A DNA stretch of 42,739 bases from an uncultured Bacteroidales bacterium (lineage in GTDB: Bacteria > Bacteroidota > Bacteroidia > Bacteroidales > Bacteroidaceae): the NCBI GenBank assembly GCA_902788865.1, contig CADALZ010000023.1, positions 1-42,739 on the forward strand. Reading direction: 5' to 3'. The notes under the pieces were generated by a model. That model was not told the DNA's origin and made no database searches. It saw only the letters and a list, made by a program, of their open reading frames with translations. The position numbers and the translations under genes are program-made. Positions 1-9,300 of this stretch are shown here, in pieces; position 1 is the stretch's first letter; each line of letters begins with the position of its first letter.

Positions 1-2
1 TC

Positions 3-575
3 ATACGCCCTCGGGGTGGAGACTTCCGCTATGATGGCTGTGATGCCTGCTGCATGTTTGCCGATTTCAAGCTCTTATATCAATATGTAGATGGCTTCGT
101 CTTTGGCGGACTGAAAGAAGACGGGAGCATTGATACTGACATTCTGAAGCCTTTTATCGCCAGCTCTGCGGGCAAGAGCATGACCTTCCATCGGGCTTTC
201 GATATGTGTTCTGATCCGCTCAAGGCCATCGACCAACTGGCAGAGATGGGTTTCAGTCGCATACTGACCTCTGGGGGATGTGCCACTGCCGAAGAAGGGA
301 TACATCACCTGCGTGAATGGCAGCGCCATGCCGAAGGGAAAATCACGCTGATGGCTGGAGGGGGCATCAATGAGCACAATATCCGTCGCATCTATGAAGA
401 AACAGGCATCACGGCTTTCCACTTCTCAGCACGCGAGCAATTCCCCAGTCGCATGACCTATCGCAACGAACGTGCCTTCATGGGGAAGGCAGGGGCAGAT
501 GAATTCAGCATAGAATACAGCACTGAAGAGAAGGTGCGCCGCATCATCAGTGCACTTCAGGCAGGGTGTAATTAG
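3..575 (+). CDS. cutC: Copper homeostasis protein CutC, 5' end outside window
   Basis: CutC-family TIM-barrel protein, historically linked to copper tolerance and cytoplasmic. The frame is open from base 3, upstream of the first Met at 54, and reads IRPRGGDFRYDG, the conserved CutC block that normally lies about 70 residues into the protein. The gene therefore begins before the window and the ATG at 54 is internal. Further family blocks visible are KPFIASSAGKSMTFHRAFD, ILTSGGCATAEEGI and ITLMAGGGIN. The C-terminus overlaps the end of the convergent GH25 gene by 29 bp. Family assignment is strong; whether the protein truly handles copper is not shown by sequence. Confidence 0.93.
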   Translation: MRPRGGDFRYDGCDACCMFADFKLLYQYVDGFVFGGLKEDGSIDTDILKPFIASSAGKSMTFHRAFDMCSDPLKAIDQLAEMGFSRILTSGGCATAEEGIHHLREWQRHAEGKITLMAGGGINEHNIRRIYEETGITAFHFSAREQFPSRMTYRNERAFMGKAGADEFSIEYSTEEKVRRIISALQAGCN

Positions 576-1392
576 AGAGGTCTTGCAGGGTGCCGTTGAA
601 CACATTCAGGTCCACATCACCCTCTATGCCAGGCACCTCACCAATGTCGGTATGCTGCCAGAACTCCCAGTGGCCACGATAGCGTACGGAGTCCACATAG
701 TAGTGGGCTATCCAGTAGGGATATTCATCGAAGGCGGCATCGCTCAGATAGTTCTCCTTAAATTTATAAGAGGTGTAGAGAATAGGTTTCACGCCATAGT
801 GCGCTTCCACCACATCGAGCCATGTCTTCACTGAGCGCTGCAAGTCTGCTTTATTCTTCCCCTTTGTCTCCACATCTAAGACGGGGGCCAAGTCGCCAGG
901 CTTCAGCTGCACGTTTCTTATGAAAAATTCCGCCTGCTTGCGGGCATCCGACGAGGGGTTGAAGAAGTGGTAGGCTCCACGCACGAAGCCATAGGCCTTG
1001 GCACTATCGAAGTTCTGCACAAAGGTAGCATCGGCAAGGTCGCCCCCCTCGGTGGCTTTCATGAAGATGAATCGCAAGGGGAAGTCGGTATCCTTGTTCT
1101 TATGCAGTTCTCCCCAGTCTATGCCTCCCTGATAGTGGGAGATGTCTATGCCATGCACATCGTACTCGCAGGGGATACAGACGCCATAAGCCTGTCGGCC
1201 ATAGCACGGCTTCCAGCGATAGGCATAGGGCTTGATGAAGAACCAGTAGAATCCCCCACCAATCACCAAAAGGCCTATCACCAATGCCAACGCATACATG
1301 CCCCACCAAGGCAGTTTGCCTTGCTTCTTGGCGGCTTTCTTCTTGCGCGGCTTCTTGGTTGTCTGCCGACTAGTTTGCTTATGGTTTGTCAT
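547..1392 (-). CDS. Membrane-anchored GH25 lysozyme (muramidase)
   Basis: Predicted N,O-diacetylmuramidase of glycoside hydrolase family 25, 281 aa. A very basic N-terminus rich in K and R (residues 1-28) precedes one transmembrane segment (about 31-51), so the catalytic domain should face the periplasm. GH25 motifs are the opening DVHGIDISHYQG with its active-site Asp, FIFMKATEGG, GAYHFFNP, and APVLDVETKGK carrying the catalytic Asp-x-Glu. It ends in the usual WQHTDIGEVPG / VDLNVFNG pattern. The 3' end overlaps cutC tail to tail by 29 bp. Likely role is peptidoglycan cleavage or remodelling; four cysteines near the membrane (WKPCYGRQAYGVCIPCEY) are a lineage-specific linker whose role I cannot tell. 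Confidence 0.9.
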   Translation of the reverse strand: MTNHKQTSRQTTKKPRKKKAAKKQGKLPWWGMYALALVIGLLVIGGGFYWFFIKPYAYRWKPCYGRQAYGVCIPCEYDVHGIDISHYQGGIDWGELHKNKDTDFPLRFIFMKATEGGDLADATFVQNFDSAKAYGFVRGAYHFFNPSSDARKQAEFFIRNVQLKPGDLAPVLDVETKGKNKADLQRSVKTWLDVVEAHYGVKPILYTSYKFKENYLSDAAFDEYPYWIAHYYVDSVRYRGHWEFWQHTDIGEVPGIEGDVDLNVFNGTLQDLSNYTLPEVH

Positions 1393-1405
1393 TTCATTTC
1401 AAGAA

Positions 1406-1452
1406 GTAAGTCTTTCTGCCACGATGGCTATACCATGCGCAAAAAGACTTAC
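1406..1452. repeat. Imperfect long hairpin between pfp and GH25
   Basis: Perfect 10-bp arms (GTAAGTCTTT at 1406-1415, AAAGACTTAC at 1443-1452) enclose a smaller hairpin ATGG-ctata-CCAT. It lies 3' of pfp and 5' of the GH25 gene. No T-run follows it on the minus strand, so a terminator role is only possible; it may be a processing or mRNA-stabilising structure. Confidence 0.4.
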
Positions 1453-1481
1453 CCTTATCGTTTCAAGTAACTGAGTTCAGA

Positions 1482-3119
1482 TTATTCCTGCTCCAGCTTC
1501 AGGGTCTTAGTGGTCTGGTCGCAAACCTCTGTAGGACCGAAGTACTGGATAGGACCAGGATAAACGTAAGCCGTCTCCTTAGCCCATTGGTCGCGAACGG
1601 CTGCAAATGCCTTGAATGGCTTGCCATCGAGCTCTACCAGAGCCTTGCGGATCACAGGCTTCATCTCACCATTACGACGCTCCATGTTGAACATCATAGT
1701 GATAGGAATACCACCAGCTACCCACTGATCTGCAGGAGCTGTAAGGTTCTTCACAGAAGCCATATAGCCAGTCACACCGTTGGCAATGAGTGAAGAAGCA
1801 GTCACGCCGAGAGAGTAGCAGTAGTCTGCATCGAAGTTGGATGGAGCAGCGCAGCGGCCCTCATAGCCGAAGAAGTGGTGCTGAGGAGCGAACTTGCCAG
1901 TGTAGTGGCCTTCCTTCTTCCACTGAGCCAACTTGCGAGCCACCATGCTTGAGAGCAGAGACTCTGTCTGGATGAGTGATACCTGCACATTTCCGTGTGG
2001 GTCGCGCTCCATAGTCAGCTGGTTGGCCACATTCTGAGGCAGAGATGCAAAGAGTTCTGCATTCTCCTTGCTCAGTTCAGAGAGCAACCATGAGTGCTGA
2101 TCTACCATGCGCTCGTGGGTAGAGGTTGGACGGGCCAGGATGTCGTTCAGCTCGGCAATCAGGCGCTTCATGGCAGGAATGAACTCAATCAGACCTTCAG
2201 GAATCAGCACAGTACCGAAGTTCAGACCCTGAGCAGCACGATGAGCTACTGTACGGGCGATGCTAGTCACGATATCGTCGAGTGACATATCTTTCTTCTC
2301 CACCTCCTCAGAGATGATACAGATATTAGGCTGCACCTGCAGAGCACATTCCAGAGCGATGTGAGAAGCGCTACGGCCCATCAGCTTGATGAAGTGCCAG
2401 TACTTGCGGGCAGAGTTACAGTCGCGCTGGATGTTGCCTATCACCTCAGCATAGGTCTTCACAGCAGTATCGAAACCGAAGCTGGTCTCAATCTGGTCGT
2501 TCTTCAAGTCACCGTCGATAGTCTTAGGGCAACCGATCACCTGAATGCCATACTTCTTAGCCAGATAGTACTCAGCCAGTACGCAGGCGTTGGTGTTAGA
2601 GTCGTCACCGCCGATGATAACCACAGCCTTGATGTTCAGTTTCTTCAGGATCTCATAACCCTTCTCGAACTGATCTACCTTCTCCAGCTTGGTACGTCCA
2701 GAGCCGATGATGTCGAAACCACCCGTGTTGCGATACTCGTCGATGATGTCGGCAGTGAGCTCCTTATAGTCATGGTCAACCAAGCCACCAGGACCCATGA
2801 GGAAGCCATACAGACGGTTGGCTGGATTCAGACGCTTCAGACCGTCGAACAGACCAGAGATCACGTTGTGACCACCAGGAGCCTGACCGCCAGAGAGGAT
2901 TACACCCACGTTGATAGCAGGCAATTCCTGAGCCTCAGCAGCTGCCTCGAAAGTGATCAGAGGCATACCATAGGTGTTAGGGAACAGTTTCTTAATCTCC
3001 TCCTGGTCAGCCACTGACTGAGTAGGAGCGCCGAACACGGCCTTCACCTGACCCTGCAGGGCCTTTGGAAGTTTAGGCTGATAAGCAGCCCTTGCGATTT
3101 GCAATGCACTTTTAGTCAT
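1482..3119 (-). CDS. pfp: PPi-dependent 6-phosphofructokinase
   Basis: Diphosphate:fructose-6-phosphate 1-phosphotransferase, cytoplasmic; interconverts fructose-6-phosphate and fructose-1,6-bisphosphate using pyrophosphate, reversibly. Length (545 aa) matches the long PPi-PFK clade. [15 protein letters not shown] (about 76-89) is the phosphate-binding start. GGDDSN (170-175) has Asp where ATP-dependent enzymes carry Gly (GGDGS), the classic PPi signature, and [10 protein letters not shown] (198-207) holds the catalytic TIDGD. It is preceded by a good Bacteroidetes promoter at 3170-3201 and is transcribed away from the gene at 3410. It appears monocistronic or shares a message with the downstream GH25 gene (89 bp gap). 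Confidence 0.95.
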   Translation of the reverse strand: MTKSALQIARAAYQPKLPKALQGQVKAVFGAPTQSVADQEEIKKLFPNTYGMPLITFEAAAEAQELPAINVGVILSGGQAPGGHNVISGLFDGLKRLNPANRLYGFLMGPGGLVDHDYKELTADIIDEYRNTGGFDIIGSGRTKLEKVDQFEKGYEILKKLNIKAVVIIGGDDSNTNACVLAEYYLAKKYGIQVIGCPKTIDGDLKNDQIETSFGFDTAVKTYAEVIGNIQRDCNSARKYWHFIKLMGRSASHIALECALQVQPNICIISEEVEKKDMSLDDIVTSIARTVAHRAAQGLNFGTVLIPEGLIEFIPAMKRLIAELNDILARPTSTHERMVDQHSWLLSELSKENAELFASLPQNVANQLTMERDPHGNVQVSLIQTESLLSSMVARKLAQWKKEGHYTGKFAPQHHFFGYEGRCAAPSNFDADYCYSLGVTASSLIANGVTGYMASVKNLTAPADQWVAGGIPITMMFNMERRNGEMKPVIRKALVELDGKPFKAFAAVRDQWAKETAYVYPGPIQYFGPTEVCDQTTKTLKLEQE

Positions 3120-3169
3120 TTTTTACTACTTTATAAATCTGTTAATACCTTATTTCCGTATATGTGCTG

Positions 3170-3201
3170 CAAATTTAGCAAAAAAGCTGAACTCTAGCAA
3201 A
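3170..3201 (-). promoter_or_regulatory. Bacteroidetes promoter for pfp
   Basis: On the minus strand, TTTG (3198-3201), a 20-bp spacer, then TAAATTTG (3170-3177) match the Bacteroidetes sigma-ABfr consensus TTTG/TAnnTTTG. It lies about 50 bp before the pfp ATG. The rest of the 3120-3409 gap shows nothing else I can assign apart from the divergent promoter at 3346-3376. Confidence 0.7.
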
Positions 3202-3345
3202 TATTTAGATGTAAAATCCGCGAGAATCGCACGCCATCATCAGCATTGGTCTATCTATTTATGAAGGTTATACCACCAATTATAGGAGAAACTCTGATAA
3301 AACTGCGACTTACAGGATTGGCACCTCAAATCGCAGGCTAATTAT

Positions 3346-3376
3346 TTTGCCATATCGAAAGAAAGTATTATATTTG
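3346..3376 (+). promoter_or_regulatory. Bacteroidetes promoter for the small operon
   Basis: TTTG (3346-3349), 19-bp spacer, TATATTTG (3369-3376). It lies 33 bp before the ATG at 3410 and matches the consensus exactly. Confidence 0.75.
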
Positions 3377-3409
3377 TAGTACAAATAACAAACTTAAAAA
3401 AGAATCACT

Positions 3410-3682
3410 ATGGCAAAGAGAAGAAATTTAAAGAAAGCAATCAACCACATTTCAAGCGAACTGTTCGCAGAGTGCATGTACCTGAAAGCCACAGCCGGCG
3501 AAAAGGCACAAGAGGCTATCGATGAGCAGATGGTCAATATCCTGCGTCTGCAGAACGAGCACATCAGCCGCATCAGTCACACAGAGCCTGGCAACGTGAA
3601 AGGCTTCTACAAGAAACTCCGCACGGATTTCAGCGCAGGAGTGAGTGAAATAGTTGAGGGTCTTAAAAAATGTGCTGAGTGA
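3410..3682 (+). CDS. Small conserved basic protein, function unknown
   Basis: 90-aa protein, no signal peptide or membrane segment, so cytoplasmic. It starts MAKRRNLKKAINHIS and looks all-alpha: residues 1-30 and 38-60 alternate charged and hydrophobic positions, ending SEIVEGLKKCAE. A consensus promoter sits 33 bp before the ATG, and the stop overlaps the start of the acyltransferase gene (TGATG), so the two are probably translationally coupled. I do not recognise a named family with certainty; similar short proteins are annotated hypothetical in Bacteroidales. Confidence 0.8.
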   Translation: MAKRRNLKKAINHISSELFAECMYLKATAGEKAQEAIDEQMVNILRLQNEHISRISHTEPGNVKGFYKKLRTDFSAGVSEIVEGLKKCAE

Positions 3683-4227
3683 TGATGCAGGCTTTTTTCC
3701 ACTTCATCTACTTCAAACTGATGGGATGGCGTGAGGAGGTGACAGAGCCTTTTCATGACAAGTGCGTGATCTGCGTGGCTCCACACACCTCCAATTGGGA
3801 CCTCTTTGTGGGCAAGGTGTACTGGTGCGCCAAGGGCCGCAAGGCTTGCTTCATGATGAAGAAGGAGTGGTTTTTCTTCCCGTTGGGCCTCATCTTCCGT
3901 GCCATGGGCGGCATTCCTGTAGACAGGAGCAAGAAGACGTCACTCGTTGACCAGATGGCAGAGCGTTTCAGACAATCGGAGAAGTTCAACCTCACCATCA
4001 CACCCGAGGGGACGCGTAAGCCTAATCCCGACTGGAAGAAGGGCTTCTACTACATAGCCTTGAAGGCAGGTGTACCCATACAGCTCATCGCCTTCGACTA
4101 TGAGCGCAAGCTCATCAGCTATACACGCTGTTTCACGCCTACGGGCGACTTCGACCATGATATAGTGGAAATAAAGTCGTATTTCAAAGATTTCAAGGGC
4201 AAACACCCAGAGAACTTCGCATATTGA
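3682..4227 (+). CDS. PlsC-like 1-acyl-glycerol-3-phosphate acyltransferase family protein
   Basis: Lysophospholipid acyltransferase-type protein of about 180 aa, shorter than classical PlsC. Motif I, the catalytic HX4D, is HTSNWD; motif III is the ITPEGTRK block (classical FPEGTR); motif II lies around GGIPVDRSKK. A GTG lies just upstream at 3679, but the ATG at 3682, which shares its A with the TGA of the upstream gene, is the more natural start. No strong transmembrane helix is visible, suggesting peripheral membrane attachment. The acyl acceptor is not determined; this short group can act on lipids other than lysophosphatidate. The next gene follows by 10 bp. Confidence 0.85.
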   Translation: MMQAFFHFIYFKLMGWREEVTEPFHDKCVICVAPHTSNWDLFVGKVYWCAKGRKACFMMKKEWFFFPLGLIFRAMGGIPVDRSKKTSLVDQMAERFRQSEKFNLTITPEGTRKPNPDWKKGFYYIALKAGVPIQLIAFDYERKLISYTRCFTPTGDFDHDIVEIKSYFKDFKGKHPENFAY

Positions 4228-4237
4228 ATCTACAGAC

Positions 4238-6232
4238 ATGAAAATGAATCTTAGCTCACAGGTGACACTGCGCCAGATATCACCCCGTTATTACAAGCCA
4301 GAAAATGCTTTCGAGCATTCCATGCTGACGCGCTTTGAGAAAATACCCACCGACATCTTCGAGACCAACGAAGAGGGGGCGCGGCACATAGCGGCACAGA
4401 TAGCCGCCTTGATACGCCGAAAGAAGCAGGAGGGCAATTTCTGCACACTGGCCCTTACGGGGGGCAGTTCGCCACGCTGTGTATATCAAGAGCTGGTGCG
4501 TATGCACAGGGAGGAGAAGCTAAGTTTCAGCCACGTGGTGGTGTTCAGCCTCTATGAGTATTACCCTCTGGCACCCGATGCGGTGAACAGCAACCTCAAT
4601 GCGCTGAAATCGATGCTGCTGGATCATGTAGATATAGACCCACGCAACATCTTCTGTCTCGACGGCAGCATCTCGCAAGACGATATCTTCGAGCACTGCC
4701 GCCTTTATGAGCAGCGCATCAACAGCTTCGGAGGCATAGACTTAGCCGTGCTGGGCATAGGCAAGATGGGCAACATAGGCTTCAATGAGCCAGGATCACG
4801 CCCCAACTCCACCACACGCCTCATCTTGCTGGACAGCGCTTCACGCGAGGAAGCGGCCAAGACCTTCGGCAACAATGTGCCTGTAGGCTCCATCACCATG
4901 GGCATCTCTACCATTCTCTCTGCCCGACAGATTTTCATGGTGGCGTGGAGTGACGACAAGGCAGAGAAGATTCGTGCTTGCGTAGAAGGACCCGTTACTG
5001 ATACCATCCCCGCCTCTTACCTGCAGACGCACAATGACGCTCACGTCATCATTGACCTATCTGCCGCAGGAGCCCTCACGCGCATACGCCGCCCCTGGCT
5101 GGTCACTTCGTGCGAGTGGACAGACCAGCTCATACGCTCGGCCATCGTTTGGCTGTGCCTCAAGGTGGGGAAACCTATCCTGAAGCTGACGAACAAGGAC
5201 TACAACGAGAACGGACTCAGTGAGCTCTTGGCGCTCTATGGCTCGGCCTACAATGTTAACATCAAGATATTCAACGACCTCCAGCACACCATCACTGGAT
5301 GGCCGGGGGGCAAGCCCAATGCCGATGACACCTATCGCCCTGAGCGCGCCCTGCCCTATCCTAAGCGCGTGATAGTCTTCTCGCCTCATCCCGATGATGA
5401 TGTGATTTCCATGGGTGGCACCATCCGCCGACTGGTGGAGCAGGGGCATGAGGTACACATTGCTTATGAAACCAGTGGAAACATTGCCGTAGGTGATGAG
5501 GAGGTGGTGCGTTTCTTACATTTCATCAACGGATTCAATCAGCTCTTCAACGACAGCCAGGATGAGGTCATCAATCAAAAATACGCTGAAATCCGCCAGT
5601 TCCTACGAGCGAAGAAAGATGGCGACATAGACACAGCCGATATCCGCGTCATCAAGGGTCTTATCCGCCGTGGGGAGGCACGCACGGCTTGTACGTACAA
5701 TCATATCCCATTGAGTCGGGTGCATTTTCTCGACCTGCCGTTCTATGAGACGGGGCGCATCGAGAAGCATCCGCTGGGTGAGAAAGATGTGGAAATAGTG
5801 CGCCGACTGATCACGGAAGTGAAGCCACACCAGATATTCATCGCTGGCGACCTGGCCGACCCGCATGGCACGCATAAGGTCTGCACAGATGCTGTGATGG
5901 CAGCCCTCGACTTAGAAAAGGAGATTGGTGCTACCTGGCTGCAAGACTGCCGTACGTGGATGTATCGTGGCGCTTGGGCAGAGTGGGCCATCGAAGACAT
6001 AGAGATGGCTGTGCCGCTGAGTCCGGAGGAGCTGCGAGCTAAGCGCAATGCCATTCTAAAGCACCAGAGTCAGATGGAGAGTGCTCCCTTCTTGGGCAAC
6101 GATGAACGCCTGTTCTGGCAGCGCAGTGAGGATCGCAACCGTGCCACTGCCAAACTCTATGATGACCTCGGACTGGCTTCCTATGAGGCCATAGAGGCTT
6201 TTGTAGAATACTCTTTAGACATTAAACATTAA
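4238..6232 (+). CDS. NagB-like domain fused to PIG-L/LmbE deacetylase
   Basis: 664-aa two-domain protein. Residues 30-285 resemble glucosamine-6-phosphate deaminase NagB (ALTGGSSP at 72-79, LGIGKMGNIGFNEPGS at 172-187). Residues 375-650 are a PIG-L/LmbE zinc N-deacetylase domain with the metal/catalytic motif HPDDD (384-388) and DPHGTH (541-546). Against E. coli NagB, catalytic Asp72, Asp141 and His143 correspond to Tyr106, Met177 and Asn179; only Glu148 (Glu184) is kept. The deaminase half therefore looks inactive while the deacetylase half looks intact. The architecture is known in Bacteroides, annotated as putative GlcN6P deaminase-like. A plausible role is deacetylating an amino-sugar derivative, with NagB as a binding or regulatory module; this is inference. 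The last codons (DIKH, stop) lie in the heptamer array that follows. Confidence 0.9.
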   Translation: MKMNLSSQVTLRQISPRYYKPENAFEHSMLTRFEKIPTDIFETNEEGARHIAAQIAALIRRKKQEGNFCTLALTGGSSPRCVYQELVRMHREEKLSFSHVVVFSLYEYYPLAPDAVNSNLNALKSMLLDHVDIDPRNIFCLDGSISQDDIFEHCRLYEQRINSFGGIDLAVLGIGKMGNIGFNEPGSRPNSTTRLILLDSASREEAAKTFGNNVPVGSITMGISTILSARQIFMVAWSDDKAEKIRACVEGPVTDTIPASYLQTHNDAHVIIDLSAAGALTRIRRPWLVTSCEWTDQLIRSAIVWLCLKVGKPILKLTNKDYNENGLSELLALYGSAYNVNIKIFNDLQHTITGWPGGKPNADDTYRPERALPYPKRVIVFSPHPDDDVISMGGTIRRLVEQGHEVHIAYETSGNIAVGDEEVVRFLHFINGFNQLFNDSQDEVINQKYAEIRQFLRAKKDGDIDTADIRVIKGLIRRGEARTACTYNHIPLSRVHFLDLPFYETGRIEKHPLGEKDVEIVRRLITEVKPHQIFIAGDLADPHGTHKVCTDAVMAALDLEKEIGATWLQDCRTWMYRGAWAEWAIEDIEMAVPLSPEELRAKRNAILKHQSQMESAPFLGNDERLFWQRSEDRNRATAKLYDDLGLASYEAIEAFVEYSLDIKH

Positions 6233-6290
6233 ACATTAAACATAAAACATTAAACGTTAAACATTAAACGTTAAACATTAAACATTGAAC
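6221..6290. repeat. Heptamer tandem array (ATTAAAC type)
   Basis: About ten copies of ATTAAAC and variants (ATAAAAC, GTTAAAC, ATTGAAC) at 7-bp spacing. The array starts inside the last codons of the NagB/PIG-L gene and supplies its TAA stop, then fills the gap to the next gene. It is the reverse complement of the GTTTAAT/GTTTAAC units at 24989-25051. Confidence 0.9.
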
Positions 6291-6302
6291 ATTTATTGAC
6301 TT

Positions 6303-9300
6303 ATGAATAATAGATTACGACATAGACGTTTGAAGACTTGGGGAAGGATGCTCTGGAGATTATTCTCAATGGTCAATAGTCAACGTTCAATGGTCAATAG
6401 TCAATGGTCAATGGTTATCTTACTTTTCTTGCTGAGTGCCCTCCAAGTCTCTGCCCAGCAAGTCACACTGCAAGACTCACTCACGGTGGCACTCAACGAT
6501 TATTTCAGTCGCTACCAAGCTGATGAAATCAAGCTCGTAGGGGTGAAGACAGACAGTCTGAAAATAGATTATGGGAAACGACAGATAGCCATCTATTCCA
6601 ATCGCCTCGGCACACAGCCCTTGCGCCAACGCAATGTCAAGGCGCTCTACGACAGTGTGAATGCGCTGCTCCCTCCCCCCTTTAAAACCTACAAGACCAG
6701 AATCTATGCAGGTCCCTACCCCATAGACAGCTTGATACCTAATTATTATAATGAGAATCGCATCAAAGACCGTCTCTATACCGACCTTGTTTATCTGGGG
6801 AGACCGTGGGTGCGCAATGCCTCTAGACCTTACCAAGCACGCTTTGGATTAGAGAACAAGCACCTCTCCATCGCTCAGAGTCATGGCAAATACTGGGACA
6901 ATAAGAAAGAGTGGCGTTGGCAGCGTCCGCGCCTCTTCACCACCACAGAGGATCTCTTCACACAGAGCATCGTTGTGCCCTATCTCATCCCCATGCTGCA
7001 GAATGCGGGAGCCATTGTCTTCACTCCACGAGAGCGTGATACCCAGACACACGAGGTGGTGGTGGATAATGACGGTAACCTCGCTGGCAGCGGGCTGGAA
7101 TCTACCTACCAAGAAACCTCAGAAGGGCTCACCAAATGGACTCGCGCTGCCTTCCCGGGCTTTGCACAGCGTCAGCGCATCTACACCAATCAGAACCCTT
7201 TCCAGCAAGGCACGGCTCGCTACATAGAGACAAACCGCCAAGGCAATGCCACTGCCGAGTGGATTCCCGACATTCCAGAAGAGGGTGAATATGCGGTCTA
7301 TGTGTCATACCAAACCATGCCTACCAGCATCGATCACGCTCACTATGAAGTGGTTCACAGTGGCATTGTCACCGAGTTTGAGGTCAATCAGCAGATGGGA
7401 GGTGGCACTTGGGTATATCTTGGCACCTTCCGCTTCGAGAAAGGTAAGAGCGATGACAACAAGGTGGTGCTAAGCAATAAGAGTGGCGAAAAAGGTGTCG
7501 TCACTGCAGATGCGGTGCGCTTTGGCGGAGGCATGGGAAACATCAGCCGCGACGGACACCTCAGCGGACTGCCTCGCTACTTGGAAGGCTCGCGCTATTG
7601 GGGACAGTGGGCTGGTATGCCCGACAGTGTCTATACAGAGAAAGGGAGAAACAACGACTATGCCGATGATATTAACTCTCGCTCCTGGATTCAGAATTAC
7701 CTCTCTGGCGGCTCTATCTTCAATCCCGACCAGGAAGGCGCGCACGTGCCCTTCGAGCTGAGCCTTGCTGTGCATAGCGATGCTGGGCTCAACCGTCAAG
7801 ATACCATTATCGGCACCCTCGCCATCGCCACCTCCGAGTTTAATGAGGGTCTCTTAGGCAGTGGGAGGTCACGCCTTGCCTCACGCGACCTGGCTGATAT
7901 GGTGCAGACACAACTGGTAAGCGATCTTCGCGCACGTTTCATCCCTACATGGAACCGCCGCTACATCTGGGACCGCAACTATAGCGAGACGCGTGTGCCT
8001 CAGACCATCTCAGCCATCATCGAGACCATGTCGCATCAGAACTTTGGCGACCTGATCTATGGGCACGATCCTAACATCAAGTTCACCATGGCCCGCGCTC
8101 TTTATAAAGGAGTTCTCCGCTTCTTGAGCAATCAGCGTGGAGAGCGTTTCGTGGTGCAGCCCCTGCCTGTAGATCATTTCGCCATCCGTTTCGGAGAGCG
8201 GGAGAACACCCTGCTCCTCACTTGGCAGCCCACCGATGATCCGTTGGAACCCGATGCTATAGCCAGTCGCTACATCGTCTATACCCGCATTGGCGACGGT
8301 GATTTCGACAATGGCGTCATCGTAGAAGAGCCACGCTTCACTATCGACATCATGCCTGACATGATTTATTCGTTCAAGGTAGCTGCCCTCAACGATGGTG
8401 GAGAGAGCTTCCCCAGCGAGGTGCTCAGTGCCATGAAGTCGAGCCAAGAGCAGCATAAGGTGCTTATCATCAACGGCTTCGACCGTCTGAGCGGTCCTGC
8501 CCAAGTGAATACAGAAACCGAAGGTGGATTCGACCTGCGCCAGGATCCTGGCGTGGCCTACCATTATAATATCTCCTTAGGAGGCATTCAAACCAATTTC
8601 GACCGCAAGGCTCGTGGAGAGAACTGGGGCGTCAGTGGTAGTGAGCTGGAAGGACATCGGTATGCCGGCAACAGCTTCGACTATCCCTACATCCATGGCA
8701 AAGCCATCAAGAGTGCCGTGACCTATAGCTTCACGTCGTGCAGTGCCCGTGCCTTCGAAGACCAGCTCATAGGTCCTGGTGGCTATGAGGTGATAGACCT
8801 CATCCTCGGTTTGGAGAAAGCCGATCCCAAGACATTCCCTCTGAATGGTGTGCCCTACAAGACCTTCCGCTCTAAGATGCGTCAAATCCTCACCGCCTAT
8901 ATGACTGGTGGTGGCAATGTGCTGGTAAGCGGAGCCTACATCGGCAGTGACATGCTGACAGCCGATGAGCAAGACTTCACTCGCACCATGCTGAAATACA
9001 CTTATCCGCTCTCCGTACGCACAGAGGCACCTGAACATGGCATCAAGGGCATGGGACGCACTGTGTCTATCCCGGCATGGCTGAATGAAATGCAATACCC
9101 CGTGGTGAGTGCCGATGTCATAGAAGCCGTAGATCCTGCCTTCACTGCCATGACCTATACTGCCAACAACTACTCCGCTGCTGTGGCCTATGGTGGCACT
9201 GACTATCGCACCTTCTCCATGGGCTTCCCCTTCGAGAGCATCACCAAGGAGAGCGAACGCGCCTCCATCATGGCAGGCATCCTGCAATTCCTTGTGGGAA

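Noticed and set aside
54-56. ATG at 54 as the start of cutC
   Set aside because: The frame is open upstream with conserved CutC residues (IRPRGGDF), so the gene begins outside the window.
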